A stretch of 64,000 bases of DNA from an uncultured Eggerthellaceae bacterium. GTDB lineage: Bacteria; Actinomycetota; Coriobacteriia; Coriobacteriales; Eggerthellaceae. Of the stretch, positions 52,521 through 62,717 are shown in pieces. Numbering within the stretch: the first letter of the stretch is position 1; each line of letters starts with the position of its first letter. Position numbers and translations under genes: made by a program. The stretch spans positions 1 to 64,000 of the forward strand of contig CAJUQH010000002.1 in assembly GCA_910588095.1 (NCBI GenBank). Reading direction: 5' to 3'. The notes under the pieces were generated by a model. That model made no database searches. It was given only the letters and a program-made list of their open reading frames with translations, and had not been told where the DNA came from.

Positions 52521-55500
52521 CGCGGGCTTCGGAGGTGCTGGAGCTGGCACAGATGGCTTAGCTGGTGCTGGCGTCGGGGCGCGAGCTCCTCCACCGCCCG
52601 AGGATGCCGCAGAAGACGCTTTGCTCGATGTTGAGGCTGGAGGCGTTGCCTTCACAGCTCCGGTTCCCGCATCGGCAACCTTCGTCGTGGTCGTAGCAGC
52701 ATCGGCAGCTTTGGAAACCTTTGATGCCGCCGAGGCCACATCATAAGCGGCCTCGGCCGCCTTAACGCCCATCTTGGCTGCCGCAGCCGCATCTCCTACG
52801 CCTGGCACAGCCGAAACGAAAGACATGGCCGCATTGCCATAGTCACCTTCAGCCAGATACCATACGCCATTAGCCACATCGGCCACAGCACCTACCACCG
52901 GTACGAACCCAAGCACGTCTAGCGCTGTATGGCCCAGCTCCGACAACGAAGGCAGCTGTATGGATTGAGCCGCTTCAGCAACCGAGCCTATGAACTTCGC
53001 AGTGCCGCACGAAAATGCCTCGATAGCAGCCTGCGCTTCAGCCGCTTTGGCTTCAGCCCAAGCCGTGAAGCTCTGATAGCCATGATAGGCTGCTTGGGTC
53101 ACGGTGTTGTAGGTGTTGCGTGCGTAAGTGGCAGCCGACCGTGCCGCACCCGCAAAGAAGTTGCAGACCGCTTTCACTGCACCGACCACGACCGAGGCAA
53201 CGGTTTTGACTGCGCTCACCACCGCCCGCGCTGCGGCCTTGACGGTATTCGCCACCCCCTTAGCAAAGCTGGTAACAGCACCCCATAAGTTGAAGTGCCC
53301 AGTGGGGTCAATATGGTTCACTGGGTCGGAGGCGCCATAAAGATACCTATTGAGTGATAAAGGATCTCCGGTAGCGCCCAGATAGCTGTCCTGCACGCCA
53401 AATCGCGCGGTAGATACGTCGTAATAGCGCGCACGAAGGTATTGAAGGCCTGTCTGCGGATGGGCCTCTTCCCCATTGAAGCCATAGGCCGGCAACTCGC
53501 CTTGAGAGCTTCCTGCCTGCTGATTCCCGAAGGGCCCATAGATGTGCCACGAATTAACAGAGCCTGAGGTTGAAAGTGTCTGGGATACGCTACCGCGCCC
53601 ATCATTGGCGAAGAAGGAAGCAGCGCCTCTTGAGGACTTTGATAGCCGATCACGCCCGTAAACCTCGTCAGAGACCCCCGAACGGGAAGAATACGATGCC
53701 ATGACCTGGGGAAGCTGTGTGACCGTGGAGTTAACATAGGACACGATGTCGTAGCCCTCGGCGGTATAGTCAAACGCCTGAGGAATCACGCCAAGCTCTG
53801 CCGCCGCCGTGACAAGTTCTTCCCCCGTAGACCCAATACCTGCCAGGGCATCTAAGGCGTACCGGGCATAGCCCGGCCTAAGGGCGTTTGATGCCCAGCC
53901 CTGCTCAACCTCATGGCAAGCAAGCTCGACAGCCGCCCCGATGGTAGCCGGACTGGCCGCGCTGAGAGCCGCTGCGCTTCCCGCTACGACTCCATACCAG
54001 AATAGGTCCAGAGCGGAAGCCTGAGCCCAAGCTTCATCACCGCCTTCGTCATCATCACCCTCAGATGCTTCTCCGCTCTTCGTGCCCTTCTCGCGGCTAT
54101 GGCAGCGGCTCACCTGCATAACACGGTTGCCATCCCCGTCATAAGTAGCCGCCATCAGCAAACGGCCACCTGACCGAACTGCCTCCAAGCGTCCTTCAAC
54201 ACCATAGGAGTAAGCATGCTCAGCACGGCCATCGCCCTTTTTCGCGATGAGCTGGCCAGCAACGTCATAGGAATAGTCCGTCACTCCGTCCACAGAGCTT
54301 GCCGAGCGAACAAGCCTATTATCATCATCGTATTCGTAAGCTACCGAATCGGCATTATCGCCCGTACGTTCTAGGGAGAGACGATTTCCTACTGCATCAT
54401 AGGTATAAACCTCAGCGTAGCAACCTTCTGAACCTTGCTGCGAGCAAGAGACCAACCGTCCATCGCCATCGTAGGCAAACGCCCTATCTGCTCTATGTTG
54501 CGTACCCGCACCATCAACGATCGTCTCGGCTTCAGAAACAATAGCGCCTTCCTCGTCATGAGAGTAGGCATAGCTGGAAAGCAGCGAGCCTGTTGAGTCG
54601 GAAGTAGATACCGAAACCACATTGCCCATCTCATCATAGGCATAAGCCGTCACTGTACCGTTAGGACGAGAGAGACCCACCGGACGACTGGAGGCGTCAT
54701 AGGAATAACGGTATTCTCCCTCTGGGGCTGACACAGTAACCAAGTTACCAGCATTGTCATAACCGTACTCCACCGTCGAGCCGTCAGGATACTCTACACG
54801 CGAGACGTTCCCCAAGCTGTCGTAGGCATATGACAGCGCCCGGCCCTGACCGTCAACCTCGCGTATTACGCGTCCGAGTCCATCACGCTCAAATACGGCA
54901 TCCCCAGCCCTATCGCTACGAGACACCGTTCGGCCTTCCGAATCAAAGGAATAAAGAACGCCTGCCTCCTCGTCTGCCGAGTAAGCCTTTTCAATCAGGT
55001 TCCCCAACCCATCATAGTCATAGCGGGATAATGCCCCGGCTGGATCCGTTGCCGCCACCAAGCGCCCCGCCAAGTCGTACTCCATCTTCTCCACCGCTCC
55101 GGACGGACTTTCGATGGAAGTCATGTTTCCCTCTTCATCATAGGCGTATGCCGTCCGATGACCAAGGCCGTCGATTATCTCGGATACATTACCGAGCGCA
55201 TCGTAAGAGTATTCTGTCTTGTTGCCCTCAGGCGTAACAAGAGACGCTAAGCGCCCTACGGCATCGTAAGCATAAGATGTGGAGCGGCCGACTCTGTCAG
55301 TATGACCGACGAGATTGCCTGCATCATCATAGGAAAATAGCGCAGTCCCCCCTTTTGCATCCGTAGCAGAAGCAAGGTTGCCATCAAGGTCATACGAGAA
55401 AGAGGAGACAGCGCCAAGGGCGTCAATCGTCTGCGACAAGCGATTCTCCTTGTCATATGAGAAGGCTGTCTTATTGCCGTTGCCATCGATAGCCGACACC

Positions 55501-58500
55501 ATATTGGATGCCCCATCGTAGGCATAGCGCTCTACCGAATAGCCTCGGGACGCCTCGACCACGTTGCTTCGTCCATCATATAGCCAACGGCTCACAGCGC
55601 CTGCAGCGTCCACTTCTTCAACAAGTCGATCTTCTGCATCAAAAGCGCGTTCGGTGATGGCTCCTGTAGCATCCACAGTGCGCACCGCATTGCCCCGGCA
55701 ATCGTAGGACCACGCAGTGGCCCCCAAGTTATTTCGAGCCTCCACCATGCGACCAACCGCATCATAGGCGTAAGTGCTCGACCTTCCAGCATTATCGCTC
55801 TCACGCGCTACGGTGTCGCCGATTCCATAGTCAAAGGAACGCGTATATCCTCGCGGGGAAACGATAGCGGTCATCCGCCCTAGCAAGTCATAGTCAAAAG
55901 ACCAATCTGCCCCATTTGGCTTCGTCATCTTCACCATGTTGCCAGCCGCATCGTATTCGTACGACGTAGCATTGCCAACAGCATCAACCTCGCGGGTTAG
56001 CCCGCCAGAGCTATCATGCTCATAAAGAGTAACGGCACCGAGCGGATTGATGTACTCAGATACATTACCAAGCGCATCGTAGCCAAATTGCTCAGTAGAA
56101 CCGCGTGGCGTGCTGTGCTTGATAAGCTGCCCTTCGGCATCATAGAGATACCTCTCTATGCCTCCTTCGGGGCGAGTGACCGAAACAAGGTTTCCTACTG
56201 CATCATATGCATAGGATGTCGCATTCCCGTTACCGTCTGTCGCCTCAACGACCTGACCTGTAGCATCGTAGCGGAAAGAGGATGTGTAACCATCTGGATC
56301 GGTCTCCGCCACAGCCCTGCCAGCTTTGTCATAAACATAAGCGCTGGCGTTACCTAGAGCATCAGTAGAGCGCGTAAGGCGATTCGCATCATCGTACTCA
56401 TAGCTAACGAGCGCTCCTCCTGGCTTTTCAACTTCAATGGTATTGCCACGAACATCATATCGATAAGAAGTAGCGTTTCCTAAAGCATCCGTTTCTGAGA
56501 CGAGCTGCCCAGCAGCATCATAGGAATACGCGACTGTGCTTCCATCGAAAGCATGCTCCGCGACCAATGATCCCCAAAGGTCATACTCATAGGTTGCGTT
56601 GCGCCCCAACGAGTCAGTCGCCCGAACCAAGCGTCCCTCGCCATCGTAAGCATAGCTCTCTGAGGCACCATTGCTCGCAGTGATGTCCGACAGGTTGCCA
56701 CGCGCGTCATAGGCATACTGTATCTCCAAACCTCGAGCGTCTACTGATGAAACCAACCTCCCCGCAGCGTCATAAGCAAGCTTTTCAGTGCTGCCATCCG
56801 GTAATGTACGCTGCGTCAGATTGCCGGCTGCATCGTACGAATAGGATATTGTGCGACCCAGAGCATCGGTAGCTTGAATAAGCCTATGCTCATCGTCATA
56901 AGCTGCCTTCCGTACATTGCCGAGAGCATCAGCTTGGGAAATTACATCACCGGCGGCATCGTATGTCAGCGAAGCCGTCTCTCCTTCGGCATCGGTGCGA
57001 GCAACCAGACGGCCTATCTCATCATGTTCGAACACCAGCACTGCCCCCATCGGGTCAGTGACGCTTGCAATATTGCCAGAGGGATCGTAGGCAGTCGCAA
57101 CAGCATTTCCAAGCGCATCAACAACGCCGACCTGACGTCCTGCAGCATCATAAGAAAGCTCCACCGTAGCGCCATCAGCCGACGCTACCGCCACGACACG
57201 ACCTGCAGGGTCGTAGGAAAACCTTGTAGGACGGCCCAAAGCATCAACGGTCTCAACCGGATTTCCTGCCGCATCGTAAGAGATCTTATAAACACGACCA
57301 CCCGCATTCACCGACTTCAGTCGGCCTGCCGCACTGTATTCATAAGAAGTCTTGAGCCCAACTGCATCCTGCGTCCAAAGAAGGCGGCCATCAAGCCCAT
57401 AGGCTGCGCTCTGGGTTGAGCCGTCAGGCAGCTTAGACAGAATCGCATTGCCACGCGTATCGTAAATATACTCAGTAGTGGATCCAGCTGCATCGGTATA
57501 AGATGAGGGGACATTGAGAGAACCATCATAGACCGCAGTAGAGATTCCCCCTATTGGGTTCGACATGAACCGGAGACGCCCTCTGCCATCATAGGAATAT
57601 GTGGTAGTCCCTCCTTCCTCATCAATGAGGGAAGCCAACCGACCACGTTTATCGTATGTTTTATATCCCTCAGCGCCTCGTGTGCTTGTAGTAGAGACTT
57701 CATGGCCCATGATGTCATAGCTGTAAGAGGTTACCGCCCCCGAGGCATCGGTCATGGATGACATATTGTATGCAGCATCATAGGTAAAACGCGTGATATA
57801 GCCACGCGGATCAGTAACGGAAAGTAGCAAGCCCACGGCGTCCAGCTCGTAAGCGCTATAAGAGCCGGTTGCATCCTGTTCGGCAGTTATGCGACCTGCA
57901 GCGTCATAAATAGTGCGAGAAGTATTGCCAAGCGCATCCGTAGAGGATATGCATCGACCCATTGGGTCGTAGGCATATACGGTCGTATTGCCCAGACCAT
58001 CCGTCACCGAAGTGCGCCAGCCCTTTTCCCATCCGTAAAGCTCACGTACGCCATCCGCGTCGATTGACGATAGGCATCGACCAAAGCTGTCATATGTGAA
58101 ACTAGTAGCAGCACCGGCATTAGAGGCTGTCCAGGAAAGGTTACCTTGGTCGTCGTAGCCATTCGTCGTGATCGTGCCATCCGGCTCGGTCGTTTCTATC
58201 AGCCTGCCCTTTTCGTCATAAGAGTAAATCGTAGTGTGCCCATCTACGGTAACCGACGTTCTATTGCCCTGCTCGTCGTAGACATAAGACCCATTCTCGT
58301 CAGATACGAGATTGCCTTCGCTGTCATAGGCACGGTCAATCTCCCAACCATCAGGGTAGGCAATATGGGTAGTGCGATACTGGTCATCATAGAAGTAAAG
58401 CGTGACATATCCAGCAGCATTCGTGGCCCGCGTAAATCCATCCCCATACTCCAGAAGCGATACGCCACCCGCTGAATCCACTTGCTCTACAACGCGGCCT

Positions 58501-61500
58501 TCCTCGTCATAAGAGTTCTTGATGATGCGGGTCCCGTTCGCATCATTCCAAGAAATCATTCGCCACTCATCGTCGTAAGCGTAGTGCACGGTAAAGCCCA
58601 TTGCATTAGTGAACGATGTCAGGTTGCCATGCTCATCATATCCATAAGACAATGCATTGCCGTCCGGAAGCAGCACTTCGACAATGTGCCCTCTTGAGTC
58701 AACCGTAATGCCATATGAAATGCCTGTCGGAGACGTTATGGCGGTCAAACGTCCAGCTTCGTCATAATCCACTTTGGTGACAAGCCCTTTTGCAGAGCAT
58801 ATTTCTTCAAGCATGCCCCAAGCGTTGAAGCCGCGGTAAGACCCGTCCGGCGAGTGCAATTCATAGCGATAGAGGGTTGGCTCTTCCTCCTCTTCCCCTT
58901 CTGCTTCTTCGGCTAAAGCGCCTTTCGCTGATGTTGACCGAGCATCGGCATCCTCACCGCCAACCTCAGTCTCCATAGAGGCGCCTTGCAGCACGCTGCT
59001 CTCGTCTCCCGATGCATCATGTAATCCACCACGATCTTCTGACGTGCTTTCAGCACCTTCATCAATGGCGTTGCCTACAGTGGCCCCCTCTTTGTCTTCC
59101 TCTGCATTTATCCCCGCATCGCTTTCCTCGCCAGCATCATCCTCTAAGTCAGATTTCTTATAAGGGATTCGAATTAGCTTCAGGTCAAACCCACTAGGCG
59201 ATAGGTAGCCCCCCTGCCCGTCGGGATCAAAGAATAGTGTTTTGCCATCACCTGCGGAGTAAACCAGCGTTCCATTTTCCATCTGGCCTAGACTCTCCGA
59301 ATAAGCAAAGCTCCAATTGCGGCCAAAGGGAGATTCAACCCCATCGTTTTTAGCGTTATAGGTGCGCGTAAGGCCAAAATCGCCTTCAACATCGGGTACC
59401 GCAGCATCGGTAGCTTCTAAGATGAAATTGCCAGTATTCATGTTGATAGGCTCGAAGCCATACTCGCAATGCTTGCCGCGTCCCATAAGAGCGCTATCAA
59501 TCCGCTTTTTCTGATCGTCGGTGAGCTCTTTTGGAGTATAAGCATCAGTGGTCGTGGGATTTCTCACAAAGATCGTGTTGCCCCCAACCACAAGGGTATC
59601 TTGCACCCGATTATCCTTCGATAGGATGTCTAGGGTGGTGCCGTAGTGACTTGCAATATAAGGCAAGGTATCTTTTGCGGTAGCTTTATAAACGAGAAAG
59701 CTGTCTGACTCGCGCGCAGGACCTGTGGCATCGTTCAGCTTCGGAATAGCCTTGACCTTGTATTCCTTGTTAAAGTCAAGATTCGCAAATAGATGCGTCT
59801 GCCAATTTGACAGCTTGTCTTTGTATTTGGTACCGTTGGGGACATATTTATCCCAACTCGATGAATCAGGATACTTGTAGGAGCGGCTGGCGTAAGCCGT
59901 TCCACCCTCACCCTTGCCTTCGAGGGTGTAGCTCACAAAAGCTCGCGGGGTAGCCATTCCGTCAGCGAACACGCCGTCGAAAGCAAGCTTGTTGTCGGCA
60001 TCATGCTCGGTAACCGTTCTCAGATTCACCGTTGTATCCGAAAGAGGGTACGACTCATTGACCGGATCAGGCACTTCCCAATTAATGGTAAGTCTAGGAG
60101 GGTTCGAGCTGTAGCGGTTTTCGAACATCTCGCATTGCATGTTTCGCTCGTCTTCAGCTTTAACGCAAAAGCCACGTTGGGCATAAACTCCTTGAACCCA
60201 GTTATTGACCACTTCGCGCACATCCCAGTTAATGTACCCATGACTAGTACGAGCACGTTGATACTGAACAAACTCATGCCCTAGCCCCGTCTGGCTATTC
60301 CAGGTTAGAGCGTCGAAATTCCATCCACTAGTGATGCGATACAATCCGAAATTCGTAGCACCTCCGCTGTAGGCACGATATTGAGACAGAGAAAAAGTTG
60401 CTGAGTTTATCTTGGCTTCGGACATGATGTATCCGAAGTTATAGTTGATCGATGCATAGGTGCGCGTCATGCGGTGACCGCCAGGCTTGAACGCTCCTGT
60501 ACCCGTCTTGTTGCCGTCATCGTAGCCAGAATAGGCATAGCCATTCTCTCCGATAATGGAATTGGGAGAAGTTTGCTCAACGCATCCCACTCGTACAGCT
60601 GAAGGAGCTATGTTGACAGTAGGGTCTATGCGTATCGGGTAAGCGCGTTCAGGTGAGCCTATCCAGTCCCAATCAATATCAAGGGACACAACATAAGTAC
60701 CATCTTCGTTCTCGGACAGGCGTAGCTGTATATTATCAGACACCTCGCCTGCCGCATCCGTAGCGAGAGGCGCCGCAATTGCGAACACCACATCTTCTTC
60801 GCCCGAAGCCGGGTCTTCAGAGTCAGCCTCGGCCGTAGCCCTTTCTAGGGCTTCTTCGTCATCTTCGGACTGGCGATGGTTGCTGTCGCGAACTACGACG
60901 ACACCGTCTTCAAGAGCAGGCACCAACCCTTCACTGAATTTAATCTTGGTAGAAAGGTCCTGGGGAGCAACTGCCCGGGTAAGGACAATATCCTCCTTAA
61001 CAACCGAACCCACCAAAGTGTACTGGTAATCGATGCCTTGCCGAACCTCTGTATAGCGGATAGCCTCTCCCTCGGCTGCCGAGCGCGAAAAATCTCCGCC
61101 TTGAGGGATGACCTCCATAGAGTGGCCACTTTTTTCGAACCGTATCGGATGGCTATCCGATAGAACATCGGGAATCCGAGCCGTATACCCATTAGAGCGG
61201 TTGACATACTCCACGCTTTCCGAGAACAAGCCAACACGATGTCCCTCTAATGTATTGTCGATAACGCGAGCGATTCCATCTTCATCCATGTAGGTAATTG
61301 CAGGGCCGCCGACAACCGTTGTATAAGTACGGGCGCCGGTTTGAAATATGGCCGCATCGTCTTGGATATATGCTAGTTTGCCTTCTGGAGTTTCGGCCTG
61401 TTCATAATAATCATGTGGAGCTTCGGCGGTCGGCTTCGGGGCCGATACCGTCTCGGGAGCCGAGTTGAACCCTTCAACTTGTTCAACAGGAGCAGGGGGC

Positions 61501-62351
61501 TCAACGTAGCCCGGCACCCCCTCCACCGCGTGCGACAAGTCAGGTTCTCCTAATAGGTTGAAAGCGAGAACAAAGGACAGAACACATGCTAGCCCCTGAC
61601 GCATTCGACGGATCACTGTAGATGAGAATGACGGTAAGCCTACATAAACGTCTACACCATTCCCATTTAGGCAAATCGAACAAGCGAAAAGAATCCACAG
61701 TCCTCCTAGCATGATGCCGCATAGACCAAACAATGTCACCGAAGCAATCCGAAAGGTGATGAGACCGCAGGCCAGGTATGTAACGAAGCCAAGAGCAACA
61801 GCGAACAGGGTGACAACCAAAAGAGGAAGGTAAGCAGCACGTACAGACGCTATCTCATTCCAAGGGCGAAAAACACCAGTACGCGAACGCACAAACCCGC
61901 AAAGCAACATCACCGGCAATGGAGAACCACACACCGCCAAGAGGACAGCAAGAACGCGAACAATCGCTGTTGTGGTGCCAATCCCCAAAACAGATAGAGC
62001 CGTATGCTGAAGAAGCAAAGAGGCAAAGCCGCATATAAGCGCGAGTACTGCTACCCCCCCCGCCACAATAAGGCTTCGTACGACAAGACCCTTTATTACC
62101 TCTCCAACCCCTAACCGCAAACGACGACCGCTTGAAGGCTGCATCGCACGCAGCTCCAAAACCAACCCTACGCCCAACGCAAGACAGCCAGCAATCGCCA
62201 GCACAATGAAAATGCCTCGTAGTATGAAACTTGCATCGTTCGGCAACGCCAATGCGAAGCATGCAGAAATACACGCAACGATGACTGCTGAAATAGCGGC
62301 AGAATAGCCAGCCGGTGCCGATGCGACCAAACGCTTCAGTTTGCCTTCCAC
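52185..62351 (-). CDS. Giant RHS/YD-repeat polymorphic toxin with NucA/NucB-like DNase C-terminus
   Basis: 3388 aa. Residues 1 to about 285 hold several hydrophobic helices instead of a simple signal peptide. Then come a Pro/Glu linker, a DNRLRE-type beta domain (about 640-760), a LysM-like segment (DTLPYIASHYGTTLDIL, near 890), a DUF6531-type entry domain (PINMNTGNFILE, near 970), dozens of YD repeats (about 1170-2720) and the RHS core with QTGLQYLRARYYD near 2960. After PTGHF the variable tip contains amphipathic and pretoxin-like helices (VPVVGAVADVANG), an Ala/Pro spacer and, from about 3277, a NucA/NucB DNase-like domain (DEYPPAMFAEGG; DNRGAGASMGNQL). Starts at GTG 62351 with an AAGGGA upstream. 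A G8 run lies at codons 97-99. GC is visibly lower than in the flanks. Confidence 0.88.
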   Translation of the reverse strand: MEGKLKRLVASAPAGYSAAISAVIVACISACFALALPNDASFILRGIFIVLAIAGCLALGVGLVLELRAMQPSSGRRLRLGVGEVIKGLVVRSLIVAGGVAVLALICGFASLLLQHTALSVLGIGTTTAIVRVLAVLLAVCGSPLPVMLLCGFVRSRTGVFRPWNEIASVRAAYLPLLVVTLFAVALGFVTYLACGLITFRIASVTLFGLCGIMLGGLWILFACSICLNGNGVDVYVGLPSFSSTVIRRMRQGLACVLSFVLAFNLLGEPDLSHAVEGVPGYVEPPAPVEQVEGFNSAPETVSAPKPTAEAPHDYYEQAETPEGKLAYIQDDAAIFQTGARTYTTVVGGPAITYMDEDGIARVIDNTLEGHRVGLFSESVEYVNRSNGYTARIPDVLSDSHPIRFEKSGHSMEVIPQGGDFSRSAAEGEAIRYTEVRQGIDYQYTLVGSVVKEDIVLTRAVAPQDLSTKIKFSEGLVPALEDGVVVVRDSNHRQSEDDEEALERATAEADSEDPASGEEDVVFAIAAPLATDAAGEVSDNIQLRLSENEDGTYVVSLDIDWDWIGSPERAYPIRIDPTVNIAPSAVRVGCVEQTSPNSIIGENGYAYSGYDDGNKTGTGAFKPGGHRMTRTYASINYNFGYIMSEAKINSATFSLSQYRAYSGGATNFGLYRITSGWNFDALTWNSQTGLGHEFVQYQRARTSHGYINWDVREVVNNWVQGVYAQRGFCVKAEDERNMQCEMFENRYSSNPPRLTINWEVPDPVNESYPLSDTTVNLRTVTEHDADNKLAFDGVFADGMATPRAFVSYTLEGKGEGGTAYASRSYKYPDSSSWDKYVPNGTKYKDKLSNWQTHLFANLDFNKEYKVKAIPKLNDATGPARESDSFLVYKATAKDTLPYIASHYGTTLDILSKDNRVQDTLVVGGNTIFVRNPTTTDAYTPKELTDDQKKRIDSALMGRGKHCEYGFEPINMNTGNFILEATDAAVPDVEGDFGLTRTYNAKNDGVESPFGRNWSFAYSESLGQMENGTLVYSAGDGKTLFFDPDGQGGYLSPSGFDLKLIRIPYKKSDLEDDAGEESDAGINAEEDKEGATVGNAIDEGAESTSEDRGGLHDASGDESSVLQGASMETEVGGEDADARSTSAKGALAEEAEGEEEEEPTLYRYELHSPDGSYRGFNAWGMLEEICSAKGLVTKVDYDEAGRLTAITSPTGISYGITVDSRGHIVEVLLPDGNALSYGYDEHGNLTSFTNAMGFTVHYAYDDEWRMISWNDANGTRIIKNSYDEEGRVVEQVDSAGGVSLLEYGDGFTRATNAAGYVTLYFYDDQYRTTHIAYPDGWEIDRAYDSEGNLVSDENGSYVYDEQGNRTSVTVDGHTTIYSYDEKGRLIETTEPDGTITTNGYDDQGNLSWTASNAGAATSFTYDSFGRCLSSIDADGVRELYGWEKGWRTSVTDGLGNTTVYAYDPMGRCISSTDALGNTSRTIYDAAGRITAEQDATGSYSAYELDAVGLLLSVTDPRGYITRFTYDAAYNMSSMTDASGAVTSYSYDIMGHEVSTTSTRGAEGYKTYDKRGRLASLIDEEGGTTTYSYDGRGRLRFMSNPIGGISTAVYDGSLNVPSSYTDAAGSTTEYIYDTRGNAILSKLPDGSTQSAAYGLDGRLLWTQDAVGLKTSYEYSAAGRLKSVNAGGRVYKISYDAAGNPVETVDALGRPTRFSYDPAGRVVAVASADGATVELSYDAAGRQVGVVDALGNAVATAYDPSGNIASVTDPMGAVLVFEHDEIGRLVARTDAEGETASLTYDAAGDVISQADALGNVRKAAYDDEHRLIQATDALGRTISYSYDAAGNLTQRTLPDGSTEKLAYDAAGRLVSSVDARGLEIQYAYDARGNLSDITASNGASESYAYDGEGRLVRATDSLGRNATYEYDLWGSLVAEHAFDGSTVAYSYDAAGQLVSETDALGNATSYRYDVRGNTIEVEKPGGALVSYEYDDANRLTRSTDALGNASAYVYDKAGRAVAETDPDGYTSSFRYDATGQVVEATDGNGNATSYAYDAVGNLVSVTRPEGGIERYLYDAEGQLIKHSTPRGSTEQFGYDALGNVSEYINPLGAVTLYEHDSSGGLTREVDAVGNATSYEYDAAGNMVKMTKPNGADWSFDYDLLGRMTAIVSPRGYTRSFDYGIGDTVARESDNAGRSSTYAYDAVGRMVEARNNLGATAWSYDCRGNAVRTVDATGAITERAFDAEDRLVEEVDAAGAVSRWLYDGRSNVVEASRGYSVERYAYDGASNMVSAIDGNGNKTAFSYDKENRLSQTIDALGAVSSFSYDLDGNLASATDAKGGTALFSYDDAGNLVGHTDRVGRSTSYAYDAVGRLASLVTPEGNKTEYSYDALGNVSEIIDGLGHRTAYAYDEEGNMTSIESPSGAVEKMEYDLAGRLVAATDPAGALSRYDYDGLGNLIEKAYSADEEAGVLYSFDSEGRTVSRSDRAGDAVFERDGLGRVIREVDGQGRALSYAYDSLGNVSRVEYPDGSTVEYGYDNAGNLVTVSAPEGEYRYSYDASSRPVGLSRPNGTVTAYAYDEMGNVVSVSTSDSTGSLLSSYAYSHDEEGAIVSEAETIVDGAGTQHRADRAFAYDGDGRLVSCSQQGSEGCYAEVYTYDAVGNRLSLERTGDNADSVAYEYDDDNRLVRSASSVDGVTDYSYDVAGQLIAKKGDGRAEHAYSYGVEGRLEAVRSGGRLLMAATYDGDGNRVMQVSRCHSREKGTKSGEASEGDDDEGGDEAWAQASALDLFWYGVVAGSAAALSAASPATIGAAVELACHEVEQGWASNALRPGYARYALDALAGIGSTGEELVTAAAELGVIPQAFDYTAEGYDIVSYVNSTVTQLPQVMASYSSRSGVSDEVYGRDRLSKSSRGAASFFANDGRGSVSQTLSTSGSVNSWHIYGPFGNQQAGSSQGELPAYGFNGEEAHPQTGLQYLRARYYDVSTARFGVQDSYLGATGDPLSLNRYLYGASDPVNHIDPTGHFNLWGAVTSFAKGVANTVKAAARAVVSAVKTVASVVVGAVKAVCNFFAGAARSAATYARNTYNTVTQAAYHGYQSFTAWAEAKAAEAQAAIEAFSCGTAKFIGSVAEAAQSIQLPSLSELGHTALDVLGFVPVVGAVADVANGVWYLAEGDYGNAAMSFVSAVPGVGDAAAAAKMGVKAAEAAYDVASAASKVSKAADAATTTTKVADAGTGAVKATPPASTSSKASSAASSGGGGARAPTPAPAKPSVPAPAPPKPAPSYDVVEIAISKNKYPESAQHIEDAIASGHPDVLTIEREGAKENRKLAQEGVAKVEGKDLDEYPPAMFAEGGKGASVRPIDPSDNRGAGASMGNQLRGYPDGTHVKIEIVD
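62054..62061 (-). repeat. G8 homopolymer tract in the RHS gene, in frame
   Basis: Eight G on the coding strand, encoding part of LIVAGGVAVLA in a membrane helix near residue 98. Gain or loss of one G would stop the protein within the membrane domain, so the tract could act as an ON/OFF switch. The gene is ON as read. Confidence 0.7.
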
Positions 62352-62717
62352 AGCATTCCCTTTTCCCCTTGAGCAGTGAAAGCAACAGGGACGCTGTACC
62401 CCTCACTCCTGGTTAGCTAGCCTCTCCCATAGACATATCTAACCAACGGGCACGTGCTGTGTTTAAGCTATGTTCTAAGCGTTTCCCCCTTATATTGATT
62501 AATGTTTTCTTCACACATCAATCAATATTGTTAATAGACTATCACCACTATTCAAGCTATGCAAGAATTATCTTAAAAAGCAAATTATGACTGTGGAGAC
62601 TGCCTATACCACCTGAGCCACAATCCCTCTCGCTCCTATGATACAAAAACCCGGAAGGCAGATTCGCCTTCCGGGTCAGAAACGCTAGGCCAGAGCGGAT
62701 AGCTGTGCGCAAGCCCC
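62352..62717. other. AT-rich region between the RHS gene and sufB
   Basis: About 365 nt, much richer in A+T than the rest of the window around 62470-62600. It includes imperfect inverted copies of TTGATTAATG and CATCAATCAAT. It is presumably the RHS promoter region plus the sufB terminator. No gene is seen. Confidence 0.45.
62644..62676 (-). terminator. Rho-independent terminator of sufCB
   Basis: ACCCGGAAGGC pairs with GCCTTCCGGGT around a 6-nt loop; on the minus strand it is followed by TTTTTG. It lies about 42 nt past the sufB stop. Confidence 0.85.

Noticed and set aside
54180..58850. Regularly recurring short sequences (reading ATCATAGGC or ATCGTAAGC on the plus strand) that could suggest a CRISPR array or DNA satellite
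   Set aside because: They are the YD-repeat codons of the RHS protein: spacing follows 20-22-residue repeats, the units vary, and the frame is open throughout.
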